A DNA stretch of 64,000 nt, from positions 16,723,501 through 16,787,500 of the forward strand of contig CM060838.1 in NCBI GenBank assembly GCA_030762175.1. Reading direction: 5' to 3'. Below the pieces are notes generated by a model, which saw only the letters and a list, made by a program, of their open reading frames with translations, was not told where the DNA came from and did not search any database. This DNA comes from Metallyticus violacea. Lineage: Eukaryota > Arthropoda > Insecta > Mantodea > Metallyticidae. Shown piece after piece: positions 37,287 through 50,990 of this stretch (positions within the stretch are counted from its first letter, which is position 1; each line of letters opens with the position of its first letter). The position numbers and the translations under genes were made by a program.

Positions 37287-40200
37287 CTAGATGGCAGCAC
37301 GAATTTAACTGCATTTATTGCTGGCACAAAAATTAAAGCAATTGGCTTTGTTTGTTTCTTTTGTTTTATAACTCGCAAAAAGCAAAATAACGGCTGATAA
37401 TGCCAGGTTTTAGAAAAACAAAATATGTTTATTTCATGATTGAAATTGTAAAGTGAAGATAACGATGCAGAAGTGAAATTTAAACGAATTTGCTCTTGCA
37501 TTTAATGATTTACTATTGCCTTATTTTTAAGTAGGAATTTTTATTTTGAATTCACAAAGTAAAATAAAACTTATTTACATAAAGGTGTTCTAGAAACTTA
37601 ATTAGAGACGCAGCTCTTAAAAAGAAACGCTCTTTTGAAAATTTGAATAGTGAAAAGTTAACTACAAAAAACAGGTGAATATTAGGGGTTTAAAAAATAT
37701 GTAACTTTTATCGCATTACAAAACACTTATGATACATACATTTTTTTAAAAAGTATTCTAAAGGAATAAAAAAATATTAGGATAATATAATCATAAATTA
37801 ATGTATAAATATCCATAAAGAATATGTGAAGAAAAGTTTGATATACTGACACCTAGACCGACTGTTTCAGGATGCTATGAAATATCTTGCAGTGCATTAG
37901 AAAACATTCGCCTGTATGAACGATTATGTTTATTACTTACTTTCGTTTTAATTTAAAACGTTACTTAAATAATTTAGAAACACCAGAGAATAACAATTTA
38001 TTCATGCTTATACTTTTATAATTAAATATATAAATGTAGACTATTGCTAATTTCCCTGTCGAATTCCCATTTAGAGGAAGACAACAATGTATATTTTATG
38101 CAGATATTAACCTTTAGTTAAATTGCGATTAGCGCCTTTTTTAACACGAAATACATGACTCCTGTTTAAAACACGGACATATTATTAATTTTGAATATAT
38201 ATTTGATTTTAAAAAATATAAAATCATTGATAGAAACCTTTGAAAATAGGTACAATTAAAATGTTAGTAATCTGCACAACTATACAACTATATGAGGTAG
38301 AGGGAGTGAGAGATTAGTATTTCCTGAGCGCTTAGTTATTTTGTCTACTTTTGGACCTGCGAATTGGAACTAGAAACTTTAACAATATTACATGTAAAAA
38401 ACCTTTTCAATGTTTATAAAACAGAATTATTTTCTTTTAATTGTAGTACATCGTGGACCAGCCAAGAGTTTGTTAATATCTCACCGGCAGAGTGGAAAAA
38501 GCACTAATGGTGAACGCGTCGCCTGTCTGCCGATCCAATTTAGTTTTCTTTCGATGAAGGAACGTACGCAGAAATACATAAATTAAATTAAATAATTAGA
38601 TAATAATTAATTAATAATTAGACAATAATAATTTAATAATTTGTCTCTATCTTAAATTTCACCGTAATTCTGAAAATTATATTTAATTTAAGCGTGGGTG
38701 ACATCTCCGAAATAGGTGAACACATGTTGTTACTCGGCTTCTTTTATTTCAATGAATACTCCCCAGTGCCAGCACGTATATCTTCAAGCGTCCCTTCTGT
38801 AAGGCTCTCTTAGCAGAAAGCTTTCTTTCTTTGAGACAGAACCTGCTTTTCGCCACTTTTTGTACACATCTTGGACACACGGCTATAACTGTAGAGTAGA
38901 TTATGGAAAACATTTTTGAAATTGCGATTAGACCTATTCAATACATACCGTTTGCTATATTATAAATATAATTTCTGCCTGCGACCGCATTAAATACGTA
39001 CTTCTAGTTTACATCACTTCACACCTCCAACTGACGTGTCATTGTTGACACAGAGCGCCACAACTGCCTTAGACTTTACCGAGGGTAAGAAAGATAATGG
39101 GTGACTGGACGCTTCCAGCGCTAAACCGGTCCTCACTCTGCCAGTGGAACATACGTAAACTATTGGCTGGTCCGCACTGTACTTTGCTTCTTTCCCAAGC
39201 TGGTAATCAATGAGAAGTAATTTTCCTTTGGTACGCTTAATTCATGCAATGGACTCGATTAAAGTAAATGCTCCTTTTACCTATAAGAAATAAAATAGTC
39301 TAACTTTTGAGTGATTATTTCAGGTACCAATATCTAAAAATAATTTTAGGCAATAGTTCTTCACATATTTCCATTCTTTCTTTTGAGCTCCTAACATTAA
39401 TGAAGCAATTGCAATATCTTTTCTGTAAATTATTGTATTACTATAACTAATTATGTAAAGTGTATTTTTAAAATGGTTTAATAAGTATTAACAAGAAACA
39501 GCAAAGAGAAATATTTAATATATTTCACATTTAAAATATAGAATTGTAGTAAATAGCTTTAGTTTTAAATCAGGCAAATAAAAGTTAGCTAAGATCAAAA
39601 GTCAAATAAAGCAAACTTATTTGAGTCCCGTACAGAATGCACGGCATTTTCAATGTGCACGGCCTTTGCAGTGGGTACTTCGAGTATTCATTATTCTTAT
39701 CATTGCGACATAAGCAAAGACTCTGGACGGAATCAGCGAAGAGAGTTTAATGAAGCCACTTTATATTTATTTGTTTATTTTTTTACTTATAGTAGCTTTT
39801 GAGCTATTTTCAGCGTTTTTTTTTTTTTTTTTTTTTAAGCTACCATGAAATGCTTTTACTCTAAAATTTTCTTGATCCTAAAGCTTTTTAATACGCCCCC
39901 ATATAATTTAATTAAACATATAAATAGAATGACCAAAAATAAGACTTTCAAACTCGAAACTTTCTTGGAAAAAGAAAAAGTATGACGAAATTCACATAAT
40001 CATTTTACAAACCATAAGCAAAATATTAATACTTAGTAAAATATGCAATGTTTATTTCAGTCATTTCTTATGAACTTATGACAGAACAGTGGTATGAAGA
40101 CCAACTGACGGCAACGCTGTGAATATTACCAGTGCTGAGCAATCGACACGGGAAATAATTAATAGACTAAATAAACGCACTGTATTATTTTCACATTCCC

Positions 40201-41894
40201 CGAGGGGGAACCATAACTAGCAACTCTGCTGTGAGATGTTTGCAGTGATGCAGTCATTTTAGAAATCAATGCATTCAAATCCTTTTCCGTTATTCTGGAT
40301 CAACATTTCTTAACAGCTTTTGTCAATTACATCCTAAGAAATAATCACTGATTTTCATTGGAAGTAATTATTGTGGTTGACTTCATTTTAACTGTATTTA
40401 GCTTAAAGTCCTATTCAGGTATTTGATCTGAGTTTAAGAAATAGCAAACAAACTTTTAGTTCAGACTAAAGAGATGATATATCCAGTGACTGAGCTTAAT
40501 CTGTTTGGATCTAAATTTGTGTAACTAAAGCGTTTGTTGGTGTGAAATTATCTGAATCTCTTAGGAGATATTTTATTCTACAGATCTATTTATTTGAGAA
40601 GATAAACGATTTGTAGCAGCTCCCCATTACTGATAATTACCTTTAGTAACAGAAGGAATAACTTGAATAAACTGTTTCATTCTACGAAATTTTGATCTTA
40701 TCACTATTTTCTTTTTTGTAATTGTGTGCGTTTTACTCTACCAGTGTGTTTTCTAAATAATTTGAAACCGTGCATTTAAATCTCCTGGCAGGATCGCATT
40801 GTTTTATACTCATTACATTTACATTATCTCTTTGGTAAATGAAACATTCTTGAAGTTGAACTTTTCCCTTAAACAGATGACGCTTGTGTTATTCCCGTTA
40901 GTGAACGATGCATTCTACTTGAAAATACCTGGATATGCTGTTATTTTTAATGCATTTATTTAAATAAAGTGTTATTTAGAGGCTAAATGTTTCACCTGGA
41001 CATATTAAATTTGAAGGTTCATACATATTTTTGTATGATTCGTACTCTATTATCAGTTTTTCAGGTATTTGAATTTTTTTAATATTTTAATTCCTATATT
41101 CAGCAGTTTTAATAGTTTTCCCAATGTATTAATGAATATTCAGTTACTTCGTGGTACAAATGCTGCCGTTACTGAAAGTTTGTTTTAAATGTTACCTACA
41201 TTGACGTAAGTGTCATAGAAGCAATTGCAGGAGTTGATACCCCAATATAACACTGTAGAAGCACGCAACACCAGTTTTAGTAAGAGAGCATAAATTTAGT
41301 ATTTTACTTTAAATTACAGTTTAACCTCAAATACCGGACATAGTCGCATTTTTGAGACACTATAGTAAAGTGGGAGTAGATCATTTTTATCAACTCCATT
41401 ACAATCTGTTCTTCAGTGATGCTCAACCCCACTTTAATATTACTTTGCAAAGCATTTATAATAGATTGTCTATTTTGAATGAAGAATTGTTCATATATTT
41501 AGATATTTTTTTGTTTCATATTTTTTCTTTAAATGTGGAAATAATCTTAAACAATCTGCTGTTTATTAAAATTTGCACAGTCAATCTATTCAAATTGTGA
41601 AACGAAGAAAACGTCGATTGCAAAACTGTAGAACATTGTTGGCCATTGTCTATTTCCTAACACACTCAGCGCATTCGTACCACTTAATGAATGTATTCCT
41701 TCTATTTTCTAATAATTAGTATAATGTTTAAATTAGAAACCAAATTATCGTAACATGCATAACGGATTTTATTGCATAAAAAGTGTTATAAAATAAATTA
41801 TAAATTTTTGTAAAGCAAAACAAGGCTAAGCAGGAAATAATGATAACAGTGCTTTTATAAAATTTCCAAAATGTTTATAAAATAACATTTCTGT
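37287..41894. other. Upstream whirlin intron, no features
   Basis: AT-rich sequence with no recognisable exon or transposon. A tRNA-like scrap (GGCAGAGTGG..ACGCGTCGCC) at about 38487-38540 and a GC-richer patch at 39000-39180 cannot be assigned. A 20-T run lies near 39817. Confidence 0.5.
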
Positions 41895-42165
41895 GACCGC
41901 CTTCGTAGTCTAGTGGTAGCGTTACTAATTAGGAGGCCTGGGTTCGAATTTCGGTCCTGGATGGGGTTTCTTTGATTTTTTTCCTTACCCTGAGGAGGTA
42001 AATGCCAGATAGCTTTAAGGAGCCAAGGACTCCAAGCTCATTTGCGCCATTATTCATTCGTTTCATTCGTCCCTGCAGAGTTACATCTGTAGTATTCAGT
42101 ACCCAATCTTTAGATTTCTCAGGAAGACAAATGCAGCCGAAGAGACAATAAATAAAATATTTAAA
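41895..42165 (+). mobile_element. SINE-C, tRNA-derived
   Basis: The head ACCGCCTTCGTAGTCTAGTG carries an A-box-like TAGTCTAGTGGTAG and a perfect-type B-box GGTTCGAATTT (41941-41951). The body contains CCCTGAGGAGGTAAATGCCA and AGGAGCCAAGGACTCCAAGC, with an A-rich end AGAGACAATAAATAAAAT. Only one copy is recognised in the window. Its first bases resemble the head of SINE-D (ACCGCCT..GTAGTG-type), so the two may share a tRNA ancestor. A minus-strand open frame across it is incidental. Confidence 0.75.
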
Positions 42166-45100
42166 AAAATCCATATGAGGCATATTGATTCACTTCTACC
42201 GTCTTTGATCATACAGTGTTTGCTTTACGTAATTTCTTTTAATAGAATTCATATTAAGAATACAATATTACAACAATATTACTCTCTTATTCAAACGCTC
42301 GTATATATTTACAGAAGATGACCTGTTCTAAACCAGAGCAGCAATTAGTTTAACGCTTAACTACTCTCGAAATAATATGCAGGGGGCACAAAATAGATAT
42401 TAATATTCCTTTTGAGAAACATAGACGCTTGGTGCACATTCCTTTAATTATTTATGTATTTCATTATTTGACATTCCTTGTTTGTGACTTAGGCATTTTC
42501 CAGATACGCATGACTGGTACTTTAATTAACATTGGATAATGAAAAATATTAACAGAGAATGTTAAAAACATTTGACTCAAATGAATAGAAGAATTTAACA
42601 TTTTTTACCAATTAAATTAACAACTTACAGGTTAGAAGATAAATTTGATTGAACTTGGTACATTTGTAAAGGTCATCAATCATTCAGTTTTGTTGCCCAT
42701 TAAATGCTTTTAGTTGGCACTCACTTGAATCATTAAAACAATAAGAAAAAATGGCTATTAAGTTAGGAATTTCCTACAGATTTGAAAGAAATGTCGTATA
42801 TACCGTCCAAGATTCATTCCTATACTAGAATGATTTGGAAAGGCGTCTGCAATTCTCCAAGCAACTTCAATGGAGATATCATATTTTCAATTTATACGTA
42901 TTGTTAACAAGCACAATTGTATCCAATACAGGCAATAAATCCCCTTATAACTGAGACGTAGATTAATCAATATTAGATTATAATATGGATAGATTTTTTA
43001 TTTAAAGAGATCATTGAAATTATTATTATTATTATCAAGTATCTACATCTTAACATGATAAAGGATATGGTTATATCATAATTATGACCATTTAATGATA
43101 ATTAAAATTCCTTTTTCCAGCTGCAATGACACTTCATAGACTATGCTGTTTCTTTGTGTTAGCTTCTTGATTTGGAATTATACCAAACTGAATATGTTGA
43201 ATAACCAGCACATTTCAAAGGCATCACTTTAAGAGACAAACTTCTTTTGAGACGTTACTCTCAAGAGTACTCGTATTATCGGTCAAAGGATTCTGTTCAT
43301 AAGAGTAGCATATTTAGAAACAGTGAAAAAGTATGCTTGAATGTAGAAAGTATCTGTAAATACTAAAGGCAAGTAATTTTAAGAATTTGAGGTTTGTACT
43401 TTTGTAGTCCTCTGAACTTGTTTCACTTTTCGTTCTTTCACGAACCACGATGCACATTTAAGGCTTTAGAAATAATTCTTGTATCCCAGCATCCTGCAGA
43501 AACATTAAAGTATATCAGGTGTGAAGTTTGGTAGGTGATCTGTGCTATTTATAAATATAAAAATAACAAGAAAATGCCTGCTTTATCTTGCTCATTGTTT
43601 CCGAAATATCTGCCGCTTTCCACATAAAGAAACGTATAACAGTCTTCTGAGATGCTTTTCTTTTAAGAATATTATGAATTAAGCAAAAACTTACACTTTA
43701 CTACAAAATTAAGAATGAAAAATGAAACGAAGAAAAATGCTATCATCGTGTAAGAAATTTGAAATATCGTCACTTTAAAAAAACTAGATATTTTTCCTCT
43801 ACAGTACTTATTTAACACAAAATTTAGTATCACATGCCTCTAAAACATACTCTTTTGTTTCTGCAGCTGTAGCGCTAACCTGCGTGTCATTACAGTATTG
43901 CCAACTTTTAAATATCATACTCTTTTTTTATTACTGTTAAGGTTCTCAGATAATGTGAGATCTTAAAAAGCTTATTTTAGGTTGTAACTTTTAATGCTGG
44001 GTCCAGTTTGCTGAATATATATATATTCACTTATTTTTTGGAAATAAGTACTCAAAAGTATCACTACTATTATTACTCTCTTTTATAGATTTAATGTGGT
44101 TAAATAAGTAACATTTATTAATGATATTAAACTAAATAATCTCTCTCGCCGAAAATTATAATATGCAATTTATTGCTTATAAAATGAAAGTATTCCAAAG
44201 AGATCCGTTTCCTTTAAAATAAAAACTGCATAAAATGCTTGATACCAAAATAAAAGAAGTGCACTAAACACCATGAAAATGTTTAAAATACAGTAATATA
44301 AATGTTGCTCGTTTATTTAATGTATGACCTGCATTTCTGATATTACGATATTCACTAACACTTTCTTAAATTCGTAACAATTAAAGTTTATTTCTGGCTG
44401 TGTACGATTTAACTGCATGTCTTAGCTGTTATAATTTGTTCATCGTTACAGCTCAGACATTATTAACCGGAAGGCGGGAGTTTCTACCTCGATTGTGATA
44501 CGGTTTGTGTAAAACAATCTCTTTTTCCGAGAGATTTTTCCATTTTAAAATAGCAAACGTATAAAGATGCCCACGGATTCCAGAGAGATTCGAGATATTC
44601 GTCACTTTCGTCCTCCAAGAACCAACGTCTTTTTGCATGCGAGTTAAAAGTCAATAATAGCAATAATGTAACATTGCTTTATAGATGCAATTCAACAAAG
44701 TTACAGTATTTTATTTAGTGCCTAAGCAGCCATTTGAATTATATTTAATAGGTATCTTCATGAATTCATACATGCTTTCATCTTCGAAAATGATGATACT
44801 TGCAATATTTATAGAACATTTTTGAGTGTTATAAATCATAATTTTAAAAAAATAGGAATAAACGAGTTTAAATATCTAAGTGTATACCTACTAATAAAAT
44901 TTTCAGAAAAAGGGAAAAAAGATGACATTTTAAACCAAGCTATCAAATTATTATAGATATAACAATATTTGAAATTAATTTCTTGTTTAAAATATAAATC
45001 TCTACCTTTAAATAAATATTTGTTGTCTTTTTTCACAGTACGTTATAATTGGGAACTTCTGATAAACAAAACTGGCGGTTAGTTTGTAATAATATTGTAA

Positions 45101-45238
45101 TAGAGTTGATTTGAAAACTTATTTTAATGTTGTGTAACTATCGAGTCAAGTAATTTAATAAGAAATTTTAAATGTGTCGGTAAACTCTAGTACAAAATTC
45201 GGAGAAATAAAACAATTAAATTATTTTCTATTTCTTTA
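42166..45238. other. Intron stretch without features
   Basis: No exon or repeat is recognised. A 61-codon minus open frame at 44453-44638 lies in slightly GC-richer DNA but shows no domain and no convincing splice pair. Confidence 0.5.
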
Positions 45239-45885
45239 CCAGGAGGTCAGAAAGTAATACACGCAATTATTTTTCTATTTTATTTAATAAAAAGCAGTAA
45301 ATGTTTCATACATTCAATAGAGCCATTAATTTATATTCATTATTCAACATGATCGTCCTTTTCGGTGCTTTTGATCATCTTTTAATGCATGTATTCTCGT
45401 TTGGTAAAATTCACTGCCTTCTTTCTCAGCTTCTGTGGCACGTAGTTCGGTCAAGACCATCACACAGTTTCCAATAAAGTATTAAGTGTAATTCTTCAGG
45501 TGTTACTCTGCGATCAGCATACCATTTGTTGGTGTATGGAGTCACTTCAGTGGTTGAACGGCCTGTTCGCTTTTCAGTAAGCATTATGGTTGTAGCTTCG
45601 TTACAACCCTAAAGTATGATAGTGCTGGGTTACATTGTTGTATCCTCACAAACACTTTCAGTTGTTCATAGTTGTAAATTGACTGTTCATCCTTCGCATT
45701 GAGGAATACTGTCACAGCTCGTTGTTTAACTTACGTTAACATCAATCATTTTATAAAACTGTGCATTGCTGCCACCTCTAAATCCAATATGGCAAGGGAC
45801 ACAAACAAGGTAACAAGAATTGCGTCAAATTTATCTTTTTTAAGCAAATAAAAAATAGGAGTTATTACTTTCTGACTCCCTTTCG
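45239..45885 (-). mobile_element. Internally deleted mariner derivative
   Basis: The ends are inverted repeats: left GGAGGTCAGAAAGTAATAC, right (reverse complement) GGAGTCAGAAAGTAATAAC. The length, about 645 bp, is half that of an autonomous mariner. The minus strand starts with the N-terminal transposase segment (LDLEVAAMHSFIK.., KQRAVTVFLNAKDEQSIYNY, ..EQAVQPLK) and then passes directly to C-terminal-like sequence (TELRATEAEKEGSEFYQTRI, HALKDDQKHRKGR). The catalytic core is therefore missing. The inner end beside the left TIR reads MALLNV.NIYCFLLNKIEK in relic form. It is a non-autonomous element that could once have been mobilised by a full-length relative. Confidence 0.8.
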
Positions 45886-46380
45886 TATTTAATATTTTCG
45901 AGGAAAGCTAATGATATATACCGCCCTCATTTATGAGCTACTAAAACTTTATGCTGAAATTAGAGAAACTGACTTTATCAAATAAAAGCATGCATATGCT
46001 GATGTGTTGTTTTTAAATTTTTAATGAGGTACAAAAAAACAAATGAATGTGATGTACCCTGCAACCATGGGAGCGTTTTCTGAAGAAAAGGCATATTTTG
46101 CTTCTTATAATATATAGTATATTTAAATGAATACGTGTAAATATAGAAAATAAATTAATTTAAATAAAGGCACAGTTAGATCTACAGCTTGTTAATTAGT
46201 CTGGAATAACGTAATGTAATAATATTGGATATGCGCTGTATTTATATCTCATTGCTGCGAAAGTGGGCATATTAGAATAGATCAAAAGTATCATAAAATA
46301 AACAGTTTGGGCTTTGCTCTAGATAACATTTTAAAATAATTTTCTATTACTGAAAAATACTTGTAAAGCTATAAACAGAG

Positions 46381-47212
46381 AGTGAACAAAAAATGTATAC
46401 ACACTTCAAGCAAAGAAAACACTGTATTAACACAACAAAATTGAATTCACACAAATATAAAATGATAAGCACTAATCATCTTAGACTTTTACAGTTACAA
46501 CAGTTGTTCAAAATGCCCACCATCGGGTACTTCTAAGTACGTTGAACTATTGATTGAGCAACGTTTGCGAAAAGGTCCGTAGCGATTGCAGCACATGCCG
46601 TTTTAATTTCTTCCTGCCAGTGTGGCTGGTTTTCTACGGTATACAACATCCTTGAGAGTTCCCCATACGTAGAAATCCAAAGGAGTTAGATCCGGAGAAC
46701 GAGGTGGAAACTCAATCGGACCTCTTCATCCTATTCAGTACCTTAAATGATTGTCATTGTCATCAAGGTAAGTACATAGATCTAAGTGGTAATGTGGTGG
46801 TGCACCTTCCTGTTGGAAGTTAACTTCCTCATTTCCATAGAGTGTATGAATGGCGGGTAAGACGGATTTGCTTATCAGGTTCAGGTACACTGGGTCAGTT
46901 ACAATATTCTCGGTTTTGCAGTACCACTTCAAAATTGCTTTCCGCTGTTCAAACGATAATCTTGACTACATTTTGTTGTAGCAACGCTAGCATAACGTAA
47001 TGTGAGTCACATCTGTTTATACAACATCACACGATAATCTTGCCTTCATTTATTGATTGTTGATTTACCTGTCACGTAGCAACGCTATCATAATGTATGT
47101 GAGTCACATCTGTTTACAGAACATCATACTGCACTTACTGTTGTTTTTCGGTCCAACTTTAAAATATATTGAATAGATATCTACTGTGAAAGTGTATACA
47201 TTTTTGGCTACT
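46381..47212 (-). mobile_element. Truncated Tc1/mariner-like element
   Basis: The ends contain inverted AAAAATGTATACACACTT (46388 region) and, reversed, CCAAAAATGTATACACTT (47206 region). The minus strand retains the C-terminal third of a DDE transposase: VLPAIHTLYGNEEVNFQQEG then APPHYHLDLCTYLDDN. The usual QQDGAPPH box has its catalytic Asp changed to Glu. In a shifted frame follow PRSPDLTPLDF-type, YGELSRMLYTVENQPHW and FANVAQSIVQRT segments. Everything N-terminal of VLPAI is gone and replaced by a direct duplication at 46953-47126. It cannot encode a functional protein. Confidence 0.85.
46953..47126. repeat. Imperfect tandem duplication in transposon
   Basis: Unit one at 46953-47030 and unit two at 47031-47126 both start ACGATAATCTTG and share GTAGCAACGCTA, TGTGAGTCACATCTGTTTA and ACATCA. 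Unit two has about 18 extra bases. It occupies the place where the 5' half of the transposase should be. Confidence 0.85.
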
Positions 47213-47999
47213 TCGGTATATGCTTGAATATAGCAAGAGTTTCATGAGATAACTCCTATTTCATTGTTTTTCAGGTGAATTAAATTTCACAGAAAGAAAA
47301 AATTAAAATATATGAATATAGACCAAAATTTGTACGTTTAAGAAAGTGAGACTTTTATATAAAAGGAAAACATTTAAATATATATAGTTAAGAGAAATAA
47401 TTAAACTCGTAAAACTTTTCTTTTTGAAGAATATTTCACATTGAAACATAATGCGTTCGTAGAAGACATGGAAACTGGTATTAGTTTTGTGCTGGATCAT
47501 AATATCCAGTTTTCTTAAAGAGATTAATTGAGGCAAAACATTTGAACGATTGTAGGAGATGAACGACATGTCAATATTTGGTCGCCATATAGGCAAAATT
47601 TCCCGCTTTTCTTTAATAAGTTTTTTTCACATATTATTTGCATTGAGATCAATGTAAGTAATAAAACGAATTTTAGGTGTCTTCATACAGTTTTTGATAT
47701 TGCAGCAGCATAAAACATTTTCACTACACATACAAGTAAAACGTTTCTCATAAAGCGGTCTAAATGATAATAGTTCATGTACTTAACTATTACGTTCCTC
47801 TCCATGATTTTCTTCAGTTTATGAATACACTTGATTACAAACCATTGTTTTACCTTATTCTGGTAAAGCAAAATACTTTATATCATTAATAAAGTTAACG
47901 AAATGTTCGATAACACAATAATACTCTTTAAAGTAAAATAAAATCAAACGTTCCAAATTCAAAGTAAAGACAATATAAAGCAAACCATAACCAACAACA

Positions 48000-48125
48000 C
48001 AAATTAAGAATCGGGTCAACCAATTATCTGAAGACCGACGTGGAGACGCGAGGCCGCATCGGCCGTTAAGCAATCGTACAAGATCGGCCGGGCTTATGAG
48101 AGTCAGGGCGTGTGGGCGGGGTTTA
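48000..48125. other. GC-rich unclassified segment
   Basis: A conspicuous GC/CpG-rich block (GACGTGGAGACGCGAGGCCG.., ATCGGCCGGGCTTATGAGAG, GTGTGGGCGGGG) in AT-rich DNA, with an internal inverted CGGCCG motif. A related-looking GC-rich scrap, CCCGCCCGGCCCAG, occurs at about 48892. It is probably transposon-derived; no gene is recognised. Confidence 0.4.
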
Positions 48126-48438
48126 CCAAACTGTTATGTTGGCCTTGAGTCTCATGCCACTCAGTGTCATTTTAACAATGAAAGAAAGTTTAGTCCTAAA
48201 GTAAATTCTGCTATGGAAGCTACATAGCAAACTCTAGGCTTATTATTCTGTTCCACAACAATTGTTTATGCTTCGTGTGTCCGTAACGAGCGCACTCGGA
48301 GATTGTTTTAAGAGATATTCCCAAATGACTGAAGAAGTCGTAATGCAATTCATAAATAATAGTATCCACGCATTTTAGGATAACATTCGTTAAAATATCA
48401 ATTTAATTTCTCAAAGAGAATTAAGAAAAGTAAAACTT

Positions 48439-48780
48439 CGACCGCCTCTTTGGACTAGTGATTAGCATTGTGGGTTCGGAATCGAATCCCGGTAACTACT
48501 TAGGAATTTTATAAGTTATGGAGGTTTGGAACTTAGTCCACTTAGTCTCGTGAGGAAAATTGGGGAGCTGCTTGATGAGAGGTGACATTCTTCGATCTAG
48601 AAAGATGCGTGATAGAAGCCCGGTGATATGCCGGCATGCTGATCACATGCTACCTTCATAACTGCCCTATATCAATGAAAGACAGAGATAGAGGAAGCAG
48701 AGGTCGCTGCGGCAGGCCATGGCCCAATCTCGATTATAGTATCATAAAGGAAGAAGAAAGGGTAAAACAGGTACCAGAAA
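48439..48780 (+). mobile_element. SINE-D, tRNA-derived
   Basis: The head CGACCGCCTCTTTGGACTAG has an A-box-like GGACTAGTGATTAGCAT and a B-box-like GGAATCGAATCCC (48478-48490), with a shortened anticodon region. The body includes GTGATATGCCGGCATGCTGA, ATAACTGCCCTATATCAATG and GCAGAGGTCGCTGCGGCAGG followed by CCATGGCCCAATCTCGATTA. It ends in an AAGGAAGAAGAAAG purine tail. It is distinct from SINE-A and SINE-B. A 67-codon plus open frame within it is incidental. Confidence 0.7.
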
Positions 48781-50990
48781 TGTGTGAAAATAAAGACAGC
48801 ATCTCCTTGCGTATTATCGGCGAGTACATAACTTTTTAAGTGCATTAGAATTCATTATACTCACTATAGAGTTTCTACCATCTTATGTTATCCCGCCCGG
48901 CCCAGTTCTTTAGCCTAACTGACCACAATTGAAGCCGGCAGAAGAAGTCTTCACAGTGATCCAATAATTATTAATGTATCATTTTATGTTAATTTTGCAA
49001 CTCCAAGTATATCTCTGAAATTATATGTTGCATCCTGATTTCAATGCCCAGAATTTGTCAGAGCATGAATTTCTTAAATTATTCAAATGTAAAATTTTGA
49101 TATAGACAATATTGGCGGTTAGTGCTCGTAATTATTCTGTGCCGACATTTCGTGTAAGTGTATCTATAATCATTTCAGGTTATCCTACGAGATCATTTCC
49201 AGATTCCTAAATTATCAAACATCGCATTGTACGAATCGTGCTCGAAAATCTAAAGACAGTGGAAAGAAAAAAATAACACAAAGGAGACGTTTACTGACTT
49301 AAATAAATAAATTATTTATGCTTTCTTAAAGAAAAGTTAAGGAAAAATTTATTTATAAGGATAAATATTGGAATTTCTAAAAGTCAAGCAAAACATTTAT
49401 TGAAATAGCTGTAATTGTATTAAGTCCATAACTATTAAATAGAGAATAATGTGTTTTGTATGTAGTTTTTTTAAATGAAAATATGTTCAGTATATATATC
49501 GTTTTCTTTCAGGAAACTCAAAAACTACAGAAATGTGCACAGTGAAAATGCAGCGTTATGTTTAGGAATCAACTAAGTGCATTATAATTTATCCTGAAGA
49601 TCCTTTAGATGACATAATTTTCAATTGGCAACATGGTATGTAAAACTAAATTGTGATCACTTTTAAAATATCTTACACTAATATCTTCACACCCCCACAG
49701 ATAAGCGAATATTTTTAAAGTTATTGAGGGTATTAATAAAGGTATTATCAAGTAATTTCAAAACAAAAGTTCGAAGAACAAACGTAATATCCTCATTGCA
49801 AAATTTAGGCATTAATTTGGCAATTTTCTTGGGCGTTTGTTTGAAAACAAACCAGAAAAGTTGTCGACACTTATTACAGTTAATTTTATTTTCATTCTCA
49901 TAATGAATATAGTACATTAAGTGTCCAGATAATAAAATTAGGTGTGAAATAACCCATGAACCTCAGTAATATTTTCTTTCGTCCATAAGAATCTAAAGAA
50001 ATTATTTCTAAATAAAATTTCGATTCACATAATGATGTTCCCCCCATTTTCACAATGAGAAAGTTTTTTTTAATATTCCAATTAATATAAGAAGAAATAA
50101 AGATGACGTATAATAATACTGTGAAGAAAATCTGAAAAGTGAAACCACGCACGCACACATACACATAACAGAAATAGAAAAAAGGAAAATTCACTAACAC
50201 TGAGAGACTGGGTGTGACAATGCGGCACATAGATTTCTATGCAGGTTAGTTCATGAGCAGTCAGAAAAAAGGGTAGACGTTTTCATGCGCAAACAGACAG
50301 CCAATCCTATTGATATAAAATTCACAGCATTGCATTAGGCAGTATATTGATCTACTAGGTTGGCCCCATCCAATAATGTTTCCAAGGTCTGCTAGAATTA
50401 TACCATTCAAAAATCAAATGCTCGGATGGACAATGTTTATACCTTTTATTATCCCATTTTGAAAATACTCTCTAAATGAAAGGTTTATTACAAGATTTTA
50501 CTAATAATGCCACTCTACATGCACTGAAAATGACAAGTTTTGTAATTAGTAATGTGGATATTTAAGTTCTGTATAAAGCTCGACACTTATGTACAGTCCA
50601 TTTCCTCATTTCCACCCTATAAATATAATTTATTTAATTTTTGACTTTCATTTCCTTTGGCAAAGTATATGTTACGTTATAGCCCAAAAGTCGAAGGAAC
50701 TCAAAAACCGCTGTGTTTTCGACCTGCTAGGAATGCAAAGCGAGACGTTTTCTCCAAATAAAAATAATGGGTGTGAAATAAACTTCCCACATTCATTAAA
50801 AACCCTAGAACTTAACTATTAAATTCTCAGGACACAGGGACTTCGTGAATCCAAAATTGCACACATTCTCTAAATGCAGAGTGATTAAAATCTAAATCTA
50901 TCATTACTCTGTTATTAGTACAAATAGCGAAGAAATTGAATGGCTAACACCCACAATTGAAAAGTAGACTGCATTACACACATGTGGCGT
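48781..50990. other. Intron stretch without features
   Basis: AT-rich. No exon or repeat family recognised apart from the small GC-rich scrap at about 48890-48950. Confidence 0.5.

Noticed and set aside
38487..38545. Possible tRNA gene
   Set aside because: It has an A-box-like start but lacks a B-box and does not fold into a cloverleaf by eye.
44453..44638. Minus open frame considered as an upstream whirlin exon
   Set aside because: The translation shows no PDZ or harmonin-homology pattern and no convincing acceptor/donor pair.
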